Source: an uncultured Lachnospiraceae bacterium (GTDB lineage Bacteria; Bacillota; Clostridia; Lachnospirales; Lachnospiraceae). From it: a stretch of 46,372 nt of DNA. Below the pieces are notes generated by a model, which saw only the letters and a program-made list of their open reading frames with translations, was not told where the DNA came from and did no database searches. This document shows positions 7,950-16,159 of the stretch, one piece after another. The stretch spans positions 1-46,372 of the forward strand of contig CANQUG010000027.1 of assembly GCA_947626985.1 (NCBI GenBank), given 5' to 3'. The position numbers and the translations under genes were made by a program. Position 1 is the first letter of the stretch, and each line of letters opens with the position of its first letter.

Positions 7950-9698
7950 TCACAGTCCGGCGCTGCACAGTCTCGCATAAACGCCGTTTTTCGCTATCAG
8001 CTCCGCATGCGTTCCTTCCTCCGCGATTCCCTCCTCGGTGAGCACCAGAATTCTCTGGGCGTTCCGGATGGTGGAAAGACGGTGGGCAATCACAAAGGTC
8101 GTCCTGTTTTTCGCCAGCTTTTCCAGCGACTGCTGGACCACCTTCTCACTCTCATTATCCAGGGCGGAGGTCGCCTCGTCAAAGATGAGTATGGGAGGAT
8201 TTTTCAGAAACGCCCTGGCGATGGAAAGCCGCTGCTTCTGGCCCCCGGAGAGCTTCACTCCCCGCTGGCCGATATCCGTATCGTAGTGATCCGGCATTTC
8301 CATGATAAAATCGTGGGCATTCGCGGCCATGGCGGCCCGGATGACCTCCTCGTCGGAAGCGTCCGGTTTTCCGTAACGGATATTCTCCAGCACCGTCCCC
8401 GCAAACAGGTACACATCCTGCTGAACGATGCCGATCTGACTGCGCAGGTCCTTCAGTTTAATCTTCCGGATATCCACGCCGTCCAGATAGATCGTCCCGC
8501 CGGAAACGTCATAAAATCTGGGAATCAGGCTGCACAGAGTGGTTTTTCCCGCGCCGGAGCTTCCCACCAGGGCCACGTAATCTCCCTGCTTCACATGGAG
8601 ATTCACATGGGACAGAACCTCCTCCTGATTTTCCTGATAGTGGAAAGAAACCCCGTCGAACCGGATATCTCCCTTCGCCCGGTCCATGGACACGGCGTCG
8701 GGAGCATCCTCGATATCCGGAGCTATGGCCATCATCTCCAGGAACCGATCGTATCCGCTGTAGCCGTTCTGGAACTGCTCGGTGAAGTTCACCAGCTTGG
8801 TCACCGGCTCCGTAAAGTTATTGATGTACAAAAGAAACGTTACAAGATCCGCGGTGGTAAGGCTTCCGTTCGTAAGAAACAGAGCTCCGGCGATCAGGGA
8901 CGCCACTGTGATCAGAACAGTGAAGGCGTCCATCCCGGAATGATAGCCCGCCATGTACCGGTAGGTAAGACGTTTCGCCGCCACGAAGCGGTCGTTGCCC
9001 TTATTGAATTTTTCAATTTCCTTCTTTTCGTTGCCGAAGGATTTTACCACCCGGATGCCCGCCAGACTGTCCTCGATCTGGCTGTTGATATCGGCGATCC
9101 TGGCCCGGTTTTCCTTGAAGGCAGATTTCATTTTCTGATTATATACCAGAGCATACACCAGCATGACCACCACCACCGACATGCAGATGAAGGCCATCTT
9201 CCAGTTAATGTTCACCAGAATGACCATGGCTCCGAAAAGCTTGATGACGGAGATGATGATATCCTCCGGACCGTGATGGAGCAGCTCGCTGATGTCAAAA
9301 AGGTCGCTGGTAATCCTGGAGAGAAGGTGCCCCACCTTCTGGTTATCATAAAAGGCAAAGGAAAGCTTCTGATAGTGGCTGAAAATCTCATTGCGCATGT
9401 CATGCTCAATGTAGGCGCCCATCATATGTCCGTAGTAGGTGATAAAATACCGGCTGCCCAGCTGCACCAGAACCAGCAGGAGCATTCCCCCGCCGATTTT
9501 CAGAATAATGCCCTGAGCCTGAGCGGCATCCATGGTACCGATATTGTTCATGATATAGCGCACAAGAAGGGGAATGATCAGCGTCACCGCCGCCCCCAGT
9601 ATGGCAAAAAACAAATCCGCGAAAAACAGGCCCTTATAAGGCTTGTAATATCCTGCCAGCAGTCTTATTTTGCCGGCTCCTTTCTTCTGTTCCGACAT
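7950..9698 (-). CDS. ABC transporter, fused permease and ATPase (exporter type)
   Basis: A 582-aa half-transporter of the MsbA/BmrA type. Six transmembrane helices occupy about residues 20-300. The ATPase domain has Walker A GSSGAGKTT (about 378-386), signature LSGGQ (about 483), Walker B ILIFDEATSALD (about 503) and the switch IAHRLSTI. Such proteins export lipids, peptides or drugs; the substrate cannot be read from the sequence. The ATG at 9698 has GGGAGG upstream. The frame is open to 9809, but that reaches the predicted transcription start and is rejected. It is led by a very strong promoter at 9819-9848 and followed 13 bp later by the molybdopterin-binding gene. Confidence 0.94.
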   Translation of the reverse strand: MSEQKKGAGKIRLLAGYYKPYKGLFFADLFFAILGAAVTLIIPLLVRYIMNNIGTMDAAQAQGIILKIGGGMLLLVLVQLGSRYFITYYGHMMGAYIEHDMRNEIFSHYQKLSFAFYDNQKVGHLLSRITSDLFDISELLHHGPEDIIISVIKLFGAMVILVNINWKMAFICMSVVVVMLVYALVYNQKMKSAFKENRARIADINSQIEDSLAGIRVVKSFGNEKKEIEKFNKGNDRFVAAKRLTYRYMAGYHSGMDAFTVLITVASLIAGALFLTNGSLTTADLVTFLLYINNFTEPVTKLVNFTEQFQNGYSGYDRFLEMMAIAPDIEDAPDAVSMDRAKGDIRFDGVSFHYQENQEEVLSHVNLHVKQGDYVALVGSSGAGKTTLCSLIPRFYDVSGGTIYLDGVDIRKIKLKDLRSQIGIVQQDVYLFAGTVLENIRYGKPDASDEEVIRAAMAANAHDFIMEMPDHYDTDIGQRGVKLSGGQKQRLSIARAFLKNPPILIFDEATSALDNESEKVVQQSLEKLAKNRTTFVIAHRLSTIRNAQRILVLTEEGIAEEGTHAELIAKNGVYARLCSAGL

Positions 9699-9818
9699 GT
9701 GTCCTCCCGTTTTTTCTGTACAGTGTCTCATCTTCGGGCGCCTGGGACAGCCTTTCCCTCCCGGCGTCTCGCTGAAATGATAGGATATCTTATTCTGACG
9801 TTTCTTCACATGGTGTTT

Positions 9819-9848
9819 ATTATACCTCTCTTCTCATGCATTTGTCAA
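9819..9848 (-). promoter_or_regulatory. Strong sigma-A promoter for the ABC exporter operon
   Basis: On the minus strand a perfect -35 TTGACA (9843-9848) and a perfect -10 TATAAT (9819-9824) are 18 bp apart. Transcription would start near 9812, giving a leader of about 115 bases before the ABC gene. Confidence 0.85.
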
Positions 9849-9857
9849 AAGATTCGT

Positions 9858-9870
9858 GGGGATAATCCCC
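9858..9870 (-). terminator. Weak hairpin after the second carboxypeptidase gene
   Basis: GGGG and CCCC pair around a 5-base loop just downstream of the minus-strand stop at 9881. The stem is short and only a loose TCTTTT follows, so termination is uncertain. Confidence 0.3.
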
Positions 9871-9880
9871 GGGCGGCGGT

Positions 9881-11089
9881 TCAGAACATCAGCTCCTCCC
9901 ACGCCCGCTTCAGGCAGTCCCCGTATCCTGTTCTGGGAACCGACCGGGCATAAAGAATCTTCACGGAGCCCATCTCCTTCCCGTTCATAAAATAGCGTAC
10001 AGTTCCCGCCTGACTGCCCTCCTCCAGGGGCGCTGCGGCTTCCTCGGGAAGCTCCATTCTTTTTTCCACTTCCGTCAGGCCGGAACCGTCGGTAGTAAGA
10101 TACCGAAACTGTTTTTCATAGCAAAGAGAAACCCGATCCTCCTTCCCTCCCTTCACAGGCAGCTCCGGCAGCGGATCCGGCGTTTCGTCCACATAGAGAC
10201 TGCATCTGGAAAAGCCGTAGTTCAGCATGGCCGCCGCGTCCGCAAACCGCACCTTATAGTCCGGCGCAGCCATAACCACAGAGATCAGTGTGATGCCGTC
10301 CCTCACCGCCACTGCAGAAACACAGTATTTGGCGATGCTGGTGCTGCCGGTTTTCAGTCCTACACACCCCTCGAAGGAGCGCAGCAGCTTATTGGTATTG
10401 GTCAGTCCGAATTCGCTGCTCCCCTGTCTGGTTACATGAGTGATAGTTTCCATCCAGATGGAGGAATAATCCAGGATTTTCGGATATTTTGTGATGAGCT
10501 CGCGGCTCATAAGGCCGATATCATAAGCGGTGGTATAATGATCCGCGGATTCCGTAAGACCGCAGCAGTCCACAAAGTGCGTGTTTTTCATTCCCAGTCC
10601 CTGCGCCCGCTCGTTCATCATCTTCACAAACTCCTGCTCACTTCCGGCGATGTGCTCGGCCATAGCCACGCTGGCATCGTTCCCCGAAGCGATGACAATG
10701 CATTTGATCATGGTCTCCACCGTCTGCGTCTCCCCCTCCTCCAGATACACCTGGGAACCGCCCATGGATTTGGCATGCGCGCTGGTGGTAACCAGATCCT
10801 CCATGCTCAGTTTTCCCTCTTCCATAGCGTCAAAAATCAGGATAAGCGTCATGATCTTGGTAATGCTGGCAGGACTGCGCCTTGTATCTTTTTCCTTTTC
10901 GTAGATCACCGTTCCCGTCTGCGCTTCCATCAGAACGCCCTCCGGCGCGGAAATCAGCGAATCTTCCGCGGAAACCGCCTCCCCGCCCAAAGCTTCTCCG
11001 CAGACGCTCTCACACCGGCCGCAGACTATCCCCGCTATCAGAAAAAAACAAAGCGCCAGTACCGGCCCGGTACCTCTTCTCCCCTTCAT
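9881..11089 (-). CDS. D-alanyl-D-alanine carboxypeptidase, S11 family (second copy)
   Basis: A 402-aa exported peptidoglycan carboxypeptidase. The signal peptide covers about residues 1-35. Catalytic motifs are S75-I-T-K78, S135-G-N137 and K246-T-G248, followed by a PBP5-type C-terminal domain. An amphipathic end (CLKRAWEELMF) could anchor it to the membrane, as in PBP5. The SGN motif is the classic form, unlike the SHN of the copy at 885-2228. It is divergently arranged with pepT, and there is a 182-bp gap with a new promoter before the next minus-strand gene. Confidence 0.94.
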   Translation of the reverse strand: MKGRRGTGPVLALCFFLIAGIVCGRCESVCGEALGGEAVSAEDSLISAPEGVLMEAQTGTVIYEKEKDTRRSPASITKIMTLILIFDAMEEGKLSMEDLVTTSAHAKSMGGSQVYLEEGETQTVETMIKCIVIASGNDASVAMAEHIAGSEQEFVKMMNERAQGLGMKNTHFVDCCGLTESADHYTTAYDIGLMSRELITKYPKILDYSSIWMETITHVTRQGSSEFGLTNTNKLLRSFEGCVGLKTGSTSIAKYCVSAVAVRDGITLISVVMAAPDYKVRFADAAAMLNYGFSRCSLYVDETPDPLPELPVKGGKEDRVSLCYEKQFRYLTTDGSGLTEVEKRMELPEEAAAPLEEGSQAGTVRYFMNGKEMGSVKILYARSVPRTGYGDCLKRAWEELMF

Positions 11090-11220
11090 ATCCTTCTCTC
11101 CATATGATTTGTTCTATATCTATTGTAAAAGAACCCGCAGGAAAATATGACAGAAACAATCTGCACCGGAAATATCCTGACCACAGAAAGTACACAGAAA
11201 CATCCTGCCACAGGAAATAA

Positions 11221-11249
11221 TTGATTTTATCTTCCGGATGACATATAAT
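11221..11249 (+). promoter_or_regulatory. Promoter for pepT
   Basis: TTGATT at 11221-11226, a 17-bp spacer, then a perfect TATAAT at 11244-11249. The transcript would start near 11256, about 47 bases before the pepT ATG. Just upstream (11150-11220) a loosely repeated CAGAAACA/ATCCTG motif could bind a regulator; no regulator can be named. Confidence 0.8.
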
Positions 11250-11302
11250 AGCAAAGCATGCAAATAACCGGTAAATCTATCAATCCCGAAAGGAATCATA
11301 CC

Positions 11303-12526
11303 ATGAAAGCATATGAACGACTTTTGAAATACGTACAGATCAACACTCCCAGCGACGAGAACAGCGATTCCGTCCCCAGCAGTTCCTGCCAGTTTCAGCT
11401 GGCCCGGGCTCTGGTATCAGAAATGAAGGAAATGGGCATCGGCGACGCCGCCATGGATGAAACATGCTACGTCTACGGCCACATTCCCGCCACTCCCGGC
11501 CTGGAGAACAGTCCCCGGCTGGGCTTTATCGCCCACATGGACACCGTAACGGAATTCACTTCCTGTCCCATCCGTCCCCAGATTCACGAAAACTATGACG
11601 GAGGCGTCCTGCCCTTAGGCGACAGCGGCCGCAGCCTGGATCCGGCCATGTTCGGCCACCTGACCAGCCTGAAAGGAAAAACCCTCATCACCGGCGACGG
11701 AACCACCATCCTGGGCGCTGACGACAAAGCCGGCGTAGCCACCATCCTGACCATGGCCGAGCAGCTCCTGAACAGTCAGCTTCCTCACGGTCCCGTCAGC
11801 ATTGCCTTCACCCCCGATGAGGAAATCGGACGGGGAGCCGACCATTTCGATATCCCCCGCTTCTCCGCTGATTTTGCCTATACTGTGGACGGCGGCGCCG
11901 AAGGAGAAATCGAGTACGAAAACTTCAACGCCTGCGAAGCCACCTTCACCGTCACCGGCGTAAATGTCCACCCCGGAAGCGCCAAGGACATCATGGTGAA
12001 CGCAGCCCTCATCGCCTGCGAGATCCAGTCCCTCCTTCCTCGCTCAGAAACACCGGCCCATACCGCAGGCTACGAGGGCTTTTACCACCTCATAAAAATG
12101 AGCGGAATGTGCGAGGAAGCCACACTGTCCTACATCATCCGGGATCACGACTCCGACAGCTTTGACCGGAGAAAAAAGGTTCTGCGCACCATCGAAGCTC
12201 AAATGAACGAAAAATACGGTCCCTCCACCGTGAAGCTGAAAATCAGGGACCAGTACCGCAACATGGCGGAAATGATCAAGCCCTGCTTCCACCTCATCGA
12301 AAACGCCCGGAAAGCCTGCGAAACTGTGGGAGCGACTCCCCGCATTCAGCCGGTTCGCGGCGGCACCGACGGCGCCCGCCTCAGCTTTATGGGCCTTCCC
12401 TGCCCCAACCTGGGAACCGGCGGCTACGCCTTCCACGGCCCCTATGAACACATTACCGTCGAGGACCTGGACACCGTAGTAAAAATACTCACGGAACTTG
12501 TACATATCTATTCCGCCCAGGAATAA
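11303..12526 (+). CDS. pepT: Peptidase T (tripeptide aminopeptidase)
   Basis: A cytoplasmic dizinc M20B aminopeptidase that removes the N-terminal residue of tripeptides. Visible motifs are GFIAHMDTV (first zinc ligand and its aspartate), GADDKAGVA (bridging aspartate), FTPDEEIG (catalytic and ligand glutamates), a VDGGAEGE segment and the C-terminal GYAFHGPYEH histidine. At 407 aa the length is normal. The frame is open from 11258, but the ATG at 11303 has AAAGGA at the right distance and matches the family N-terminus. It is single-gene, read from its own promoter, and followed by nested inverted repeats. Confidence 0.96.
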   Translation: MKAYERLLKYVQINTPSDENSDSVPSSSCQFQLARALVSEMKEMGIGDAAMDETCYVYGHIPATPGLENSPRLGFIAHMDTVTEFTSCPIRPQIHENYDGGVLPLGDSGRSLDPAMFGHLTSLKGKTLITGDGTTILGADDKAGVATILTMAEQLLNSQLPHGPVSIAFTPDEEIGRGADHFDIPRFSADFAYTVDGGAEGEIEYENFNACEATFTVTGVNVHPGSAKDIMVNAALIACEIQSLLPRSETPAHTAGYEGFYHLIKMSGMCEEATLSYIIRDHDSDSFDRRKKVLRTIEAQMNEKYGPSTVKLKIRDQYRNMAEMIKPCFHLIENARKACETVGATPRIQPVRGGTDGARLSFMGLPCPNLGTGGYAFHGPYEHITVEDLDTVVKILTELVHIYSAQE

Positions 12527-12529
12527 TCC

Positions 12530-12629
12530 CCTGTCATTCTCTCATGCATATTGCCGCATGAGAGGAAGCAAAGCTCGATCGGCAAGCAGATTTATGATTC
12601 ATACACCTTTTGCCATGCCGCATGACAGG
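12530..12629. other. Nested inverted repeats downstream of pepT
   Basis: An inner 9-bp hairpin pairs CTCTCATGC (12539-12547) with GCATGAGAG (12556-12564). An outer pair CCTGTCAT (12530-12537) and ATGACAGG (12622-12629) encloses it. No U-run follows the inner stem, so it is not a textbook terminator, but it may stabilise the pepT mRNA end. The core GCATGA recalls the arm of the nearby structured repeat. Confidence 0.5.
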
Positions 12630-12692
12630 AATTAACCCCGCCCCACTGCTGCCTTGGTGAAAAAGGCACACGGATAACCGGATACACAGCTG

Positions 12693-12864
12693 ACAAGCCT
12701 GTACTTTCTGTCAGGCAGACCTTTCAGCCGCGCTTTTAGCGGAGACGAAATCCACCGCCTACGGAGACTTAGGCGCGAAGGCTCTTCCTGAGCGTCTTAG
12801 TCGCAGTCAGCGGTTAGTTCGGCGGAGTGTTGCGGCGTCTGCATGACAGAAAGTACAGGCTTGT
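12693..12864 (-). repeat. Structured repeat element, copy B (inverted)
   Basis: Same element as at 514-682, in the opposite orientation. Arms 12693-12720 and 12837-12864 pair over 28 positions with one mismatch (12714/12843), the same T-C mismatch as in the other copies when read in element orientation. The second helix is 12727-12731 with 12832-12836 (GCCGC/GCGGC), where copy A has GGCGC/GCGCC. Arm bases that differ from copy A are compensated on the other arm. It lies between pepT and the ABC importer promoter. The few short reading frames crossing it are not genes. Confidence 0.88.
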
Positions 12865-12975
12865 CTGCGTCCGCATCCCATAAACAGCAACTTTGCTTAT
12901 TTCTCACCTCCGCATTCCATAAAGAGTAACCCTGCCAGTTTTTCACCGCCGCGTCCGCACCCCGGCATTTTTTGT
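12865..12975. repeat. Degenerate short repeats flanking copy B
   Basis: Two related segments of about 40 bp start with CCGCATCCCATAAA and CCGCATTCCATAAA, and a third, weaker one with CCGCGTCCGCACCCC. They sit on the 5' side of the element in its own orientation, the same side as the repeat arrays of copies A and C. Confidence 0.6.
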
Positions 12976-12994
12976 AGAACATTTAGATAACTTA

Positions 12995-13023
12995 TTGATT
13001 TTTTCACTTTAAAGCATTATAAT
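12995..13023 (+). promoter_or_regulatory. Promoter for the ABC importer operon
   Basis: TTGATT at 12995-13000, a 17-bp spacer and a perfect TATAAT at 13018-13023. The short leader holds a strong GAGGAGG ribosome site 8-9 bases before the ATG at 13066. No riboswitch or T-box is visible in this short leader. Confidence 0.85.
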
Positions 13024-13065
13024 AACCCCGTAATTTGAGAAATACATTACGAGGAGGTTATTTCA

Positions 13066-14163
13066 ATGAAAAAACAGATTATGGCAGCAGTTCTCTCTGC
13101 CGCAATGGTTACAGGGATGAGCGCCACAGGCGTATACGCAGAAGACTCTCAGCAGTACACTGTCGGCATCTGCCAGCTGATGCAGCACGTAGCTCTTGAC
13201 GCCGCCACTCAGGGATTCAAGGACGCCATCACAGAAGAACTCGGCGACGCAGTCACCTTTGACGAACAGAACGCCCAGGGCGATTCCAATACCTGCTCCA
13301 CCATCGTAAACGGCTTCGTATCCAACGGTGTGGACCTGATCCTCGCCAACGCTACCCCGGCCCTCCAGGCCGCAGCAGCCGCTACCAGCGACATCCCCAT
13401 CCTCGGCACCTCCGTTACAGAGTACGGCGTTGCCCTGGAGCTCAGCGACTTCAACGGAACCGTAGGCGGAAACATTTCCGGTACCTCCGACCTGGCTCCT
13501 CTGGATGAGCAGGCAGCCATGCTTCATGAACTTTTCCCCGACGCGGAAAAAGTAGGTCTTCTGTACTGCTCCGCCGAGGCCAACTCCCAGTATCAGGTGG
13601 ATACCGTTGCCGCCGCTCTGGAAGAACTTGGATACACCTGTGAATTCTACGCATTCTCAGACTCCAATGATCTTTCCGCTGTAGCTACCACAGCTGCCGC
13701 CGAGAGCGACGTCATCTATGTTCCCACAGACAACACGGTTGCCTCCAACACAGAGATCGTCAACAACATCTGTCTTCCCGAGCAGGTTCCGATCATCGCA
13801 GGCGAGGAAGGCATCTGCGCAGGCTGCGGCGTTGCCACCCTTTCCATCAGCTACTATGACCTGGGCGTAGCCACCGGCAAGATGGCTGTACGTATCCTGC
13901 AGGGCGAGGATATCTCCACAATGCCTATTGAGTATGCTCCTCAGTTCACCAAGGAATACAACGCTGAGATCGCAGCAGAGCTTGGCGTTGAGATCCCCGA
14001 TGATTACACTGCAATCGGCGCTGCCGACGCTTCCGAAGAGGAAGGTTCCGAGGAGGATACAGCAGAGGAGGAAGCTCCCGCTGAAGATGCTGAAGGAGAA
14101 GAAGCTCCTGCCGAGGAAACCGCAGAAGAGGAAGCTCCTGCTGAAGAAGCCGCAGAGGAATAA
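13066..14163 (+). CDS. ABC importer substrate-binding protein (TrpX-type) with acidic tail
   Basis: A 365-aa exported binding protein of the ABC_sub_bind (PF04392-like) family that feeds a TrpXYZ-type importer. Residues 1-25 form a signal peptide ending VYA-ED. No lipobox cysteine is present, which is unusual for a Gram-positive binding protein. The mature domain has the two-lobed pattern expected (VGICQLMQHVALDAATQGF, then LLYCSAEANSQYQVD). Residues 323-365 form a tail almost wholly of Glu, Ala, Pro and Asp with repeated EEAPAEE units. The ligand is uncertain: family members have been linked to tryptophan or other small molecules. The permease and ATPase genes follow. Confidence 0.9.
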   Translation: MKKQIMAAVLSAAMVTGMSATGVYAEDSQQYTVGICQLMQHVALDAATQGFKDAITEELGDAVTFDEQNAQGDSNTCSTIVNGFVSNGVDLILANATPALQAAAAATSDIPILGTSVTEYGVALELSDFNGTVGGNISGTSDLAPLDEQAAMLHELFPDAEKVGLLYCSAEANSQYQVDTVAAALEELGYTCEFYAFSDSNDLSAVATTAAAESDVIYVPTDNTVASNTEIVNNICLPEQVPIIAGEEGICAGCGVATLSISYYDLGVATGKMAVRILQGEDISTMPIEYAPQFTKEYNAEIAAELGVEIPDDYTAIGAADASEEEGSEEDTAEEEAPAEDAEGEEAPAEETAEEEAPAEEAAEE

Positions 14164-14211
14164 ACTTCCGGAAGCTTTCTGAGAGAGAAATACCACTTCA
14201 TACGTGTTTTA

Positions 14212-14254
14212 TCCGGACGGGGGATGATCCGCCGGGGTCATCCGTCCGCCGGAC
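14212..14254 (+). other. Intercistronic hairpin after the binding-protein gene
   Basis: CGGACGG pairs with CCGTCCG, with an inner ATGA/TCAT helix and a GGG bulge. No U-run follows. A stable stem here could protect the upstream mRNA and favour binding protein over permease. Confidence 0.5.
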
Positions 14255-14299
14255 AATTTCTGCGCATATCGGTGCGGCCCTGAAGCCGTACATAAAAAG

Positions 14300-14340
14300 A
14301 GCAGCGGGAAAGGTAATCGCACCTCTCTCGCTGTTCCTTT
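14300..14340 (+). terminator. Attenuator-like hairpin before the permease gene
   Basis: Bases 14300-14314 pair with 14321-14335 over 15 positions (two wobbles and one mismatch) around a 6-base loop, followed by CCTTTT. The U-run is short, so it may terminate only part of transcription. This would give more binding protein than permease and ATPase. An A-run upstream means it could also work in the other direction. Confidence 0.55.
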
Positions 14341-14425
14341 TGAAGCGCCTGTCCCGCTCCCCGCAGTCACGCACCGCCTTACGCTCTGTGAAGAGCCGGT
14401 CCTTACCTGAAAGGAGAAAAACATA

Positions 14426-15352
14426 ATGGAAATCATCAACCTCATTAACGCGCTGCCCGGAGCCGCTGCCCAGGGACTGATCTGGGGCATCATGGCCATC
14501 GGCGTATTCATCACCTACCGCGTGCTGGATGTGGCGGACCTTACCGTGGACGGAACCATGTGTACCGGCGGCGCAGTCTTCATCATGCTCATGATCAACG
14601 GCTGCAATCTCTGGGTGGCCATGCTGGCCGGCACAGGCGCAGGCATGCTGGCGGGCCTCGCCACCGGAATCTTCCACACCGTGATGGGAATTCCCGCCAT
14701 TCTCGCCGGAATCCTCACTCAGCTGAGCCTGTACTCCGTAAACCTGAAGATCATGGGCAAGGCCAATCAGGCCATCAACGTGAACAAATACGACCTTCTT
14801 GTTTCTCTCCGTTACATCCGCAATGTACCCATCGGCAAAAACACCATTCTCATCGTGGCCGTGTTTACCGTGGTTATCATCGCGATCCTCTACTGGTTCT
14901 TCGGAACGGAGCTGGGCTGCTCTCTCCGCGCCACCGGATGCAACCCCAACATGTCCCGCGCCCAGGGCATCAACACGGAACGGAACAAGGTTCTGGGACT
15001 CATGATCTCCAACGGCCTGGTGGCGCTTTCCAGCTGCCTCCTGGCCCAGTACCAGGGCTTTGCCGACGTAAATATGGGACGGGGAGCCATCGTCATCGGC
15101 CTCGCCGCCGTGATCATCGGCGAAGCGATCTTCGGCCGCATTTTCCGCAACTTCGCCCTGCGGCTGTTAAGCGTGGCCCTGGGCTCCATCCTCTATTATC
15201 TGGTTCTCCAGACGGTAATCTGGATGGGAATCGACACCGACCTTCTGAAGATACTCTCCGCCCTGGTGGTGGCCGTCTTCCTGGCCGTTCCCTACTGGAA
15301 AACAAAATATTTTACAAAACCGGTAAAACACGGAGGGCAGGACAATGCTTGA
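14426..15352 (+). CDS. ABC importer permease (TrpY-type, BPD_transp_2)
   Basis: A 308-aa integral membrane protein with about eight hydrophobic segments, belonging to the branched-chain/ribose permease superfamily. The early motif YRVLDVADLTVDG and the later GLAAVIIGEAIFG are characteristic of the permease that accompanies PF04392-type binding proteins. It forms the membrane channel of the importer encoded by the flanking genes. An AAAGGAG site precedes the ATG. Its end overlaps the ATPase gene by 8 bp, indicating translational coupling. Confidence 0.92.
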   Translation: MEIINLINALPGAAAQGLIWGIMAIGVFITYRVLDVADLTVDGTMCTGGAVFIMLMINGCNLWVAMLAGTGAGMLAGLATGIFHTVMGIPAILAGILTQLSLYSVNLKIMGKANQAINVNKYDLLVSLRYIRNVPIGKNTILIVAVFTVVIIAILYWFFGTELGCSLRATGCNPNMSRAQGINTERNKVLGLMISNGLVALSSCLLAQYQGFADVNMGRGAIVIGLAAVIIGEAIFGRIFRNFALRLLSVALGSILYYLVLQTVIWMGIDTDLLKILSALVVAVFLAVPYWKTKYFTKPVKHGGQDNA

Positions 15353-16139
15353 GCTGAAAAATATTTATAAAACCTTTAATCCCGGAACCATCAATGAAAA
15401 GCTGGCCCTGAACAACCTGTCCCTGAAGCTGGCCGACGGCGACTTTGTCACGGTCATCGGCGGAAACGGCGCCGGAAAGTCCACCATGCTGAACGCGGTG
15501 GCCGGAACCTGGCCGGTGGACGAAGGGCAGATCCTCATCGGAGGCCAGGATGTGACCAGACTTCCCGAACATAAGCGGGCCGCCTACCTGGGCCGTGTGT
15601 TCCAGGACCCCATGACCGGCACCGCCGGCACCATGGGCATCGAGGAAAATCTGGCCCTGGCAAAACGCAGAGGCAAACCCAGAACGCTGCGCAGGGGCAT
15701 CAGCAGACAGGAACGGGAGGAATACCGGGAGCTTCTGAAGGTACTGGATCTGGGTCTGGAAAACCGTCTCACGTCCAAGGTGGGACTTCTGTCCGGAGGG
15801 CAGCGCCAGGCGCTCACCCTTCTCATGGCCACCCTTCAGAAGCCCAGACTTCTCCTCCTGGACGAACATACCGCCGCCCTGGACCCCAAGACGGCGGCAA
15901 AAGTTCTGGAGATCACCGACATGATCGTAAACCGCGACCATCTCACCACCCTCATGATCACCCACAATATGCAGGACGCCATCAATCACGGCAACCGTCT
16001 GATCATGATGATGGACGGCCGGATCATTCTGGACATCTCAGGGGAGGCGAAGAAAAAGCTCACCGTCAGAAATCTCCTGGACCAGTTCGAGCAGGCCAGC
16101 GGCACACAGTTCGCTAATGACGCTGCTCTCCTGGGATGA
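15345..16139 (+). CDS. ABC importer ATPase (TrpZ-type)
   Basis: A 264-aa nucleotide-binding subunit that powers the importer. It has Walker A GGNGAGKST, signature LLSGGQRQA, Walker B LLLLDEHTAALDP and the switch histidine in MITHNM. The residue after the Walker B glutamate is His rather than Ala (DEHTAALD), as is common in this subfamily. It is the last gene of the operon and converges on the NhaC-family gene, with 20 bp between the two stops. Confidence 0.94.
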   Translation: MLELKNIYKTFNPGTINEKLALNNLSLKLADGDFVTVIGGNGAGKSTMLNAVAGTWPVDEGQILIGGQDVTRLPEHKRAAYLGRVFQDPMTGTAGTMGIEENLALAKRRGKPRTLRRGISRQEREEYRELLKVLDLGLENRLTSKVGLLSGGQRQALTLLMATLQKPRLLLLDEHTAALDPKTAAKVLEITDMIVNRDHLTTLMITHNMQDAINHGNRLIMMMDGRIILDISGEAKKKLTVRNLLDQFEQASGTQFANDAALLG

Positions 16140-16157
16140 TGCGGTTGAATCCGCATC
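16138..16157. terminator. Short hairpin between converging genes
   Basis: GATGCG and CGCATC pair around an 8-base loop exactly between the importer ATPase stop and the NhaC-family stop. Only a weak U-rich stretch follows on the plus strand. It may act as a shared, weak bidirectional terminator. Confidence 0.4.
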
Positions 16158-16159
16158 TG

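Noticed and set aside
9699..9809. N-terminal extension of the ABC exporter from 9809
   Set aside because: It would begin at the predicted transcription start, has no ribosome site and precedes a well-placed ATG with GGGAGG.
7881..9953. A 690-codon plus-strand open frame
   Set aside because: It runs antisense over the ABC exporter gene, which has full catalytic motifs; the antisense translation is rich in His and Arg and has no domain.
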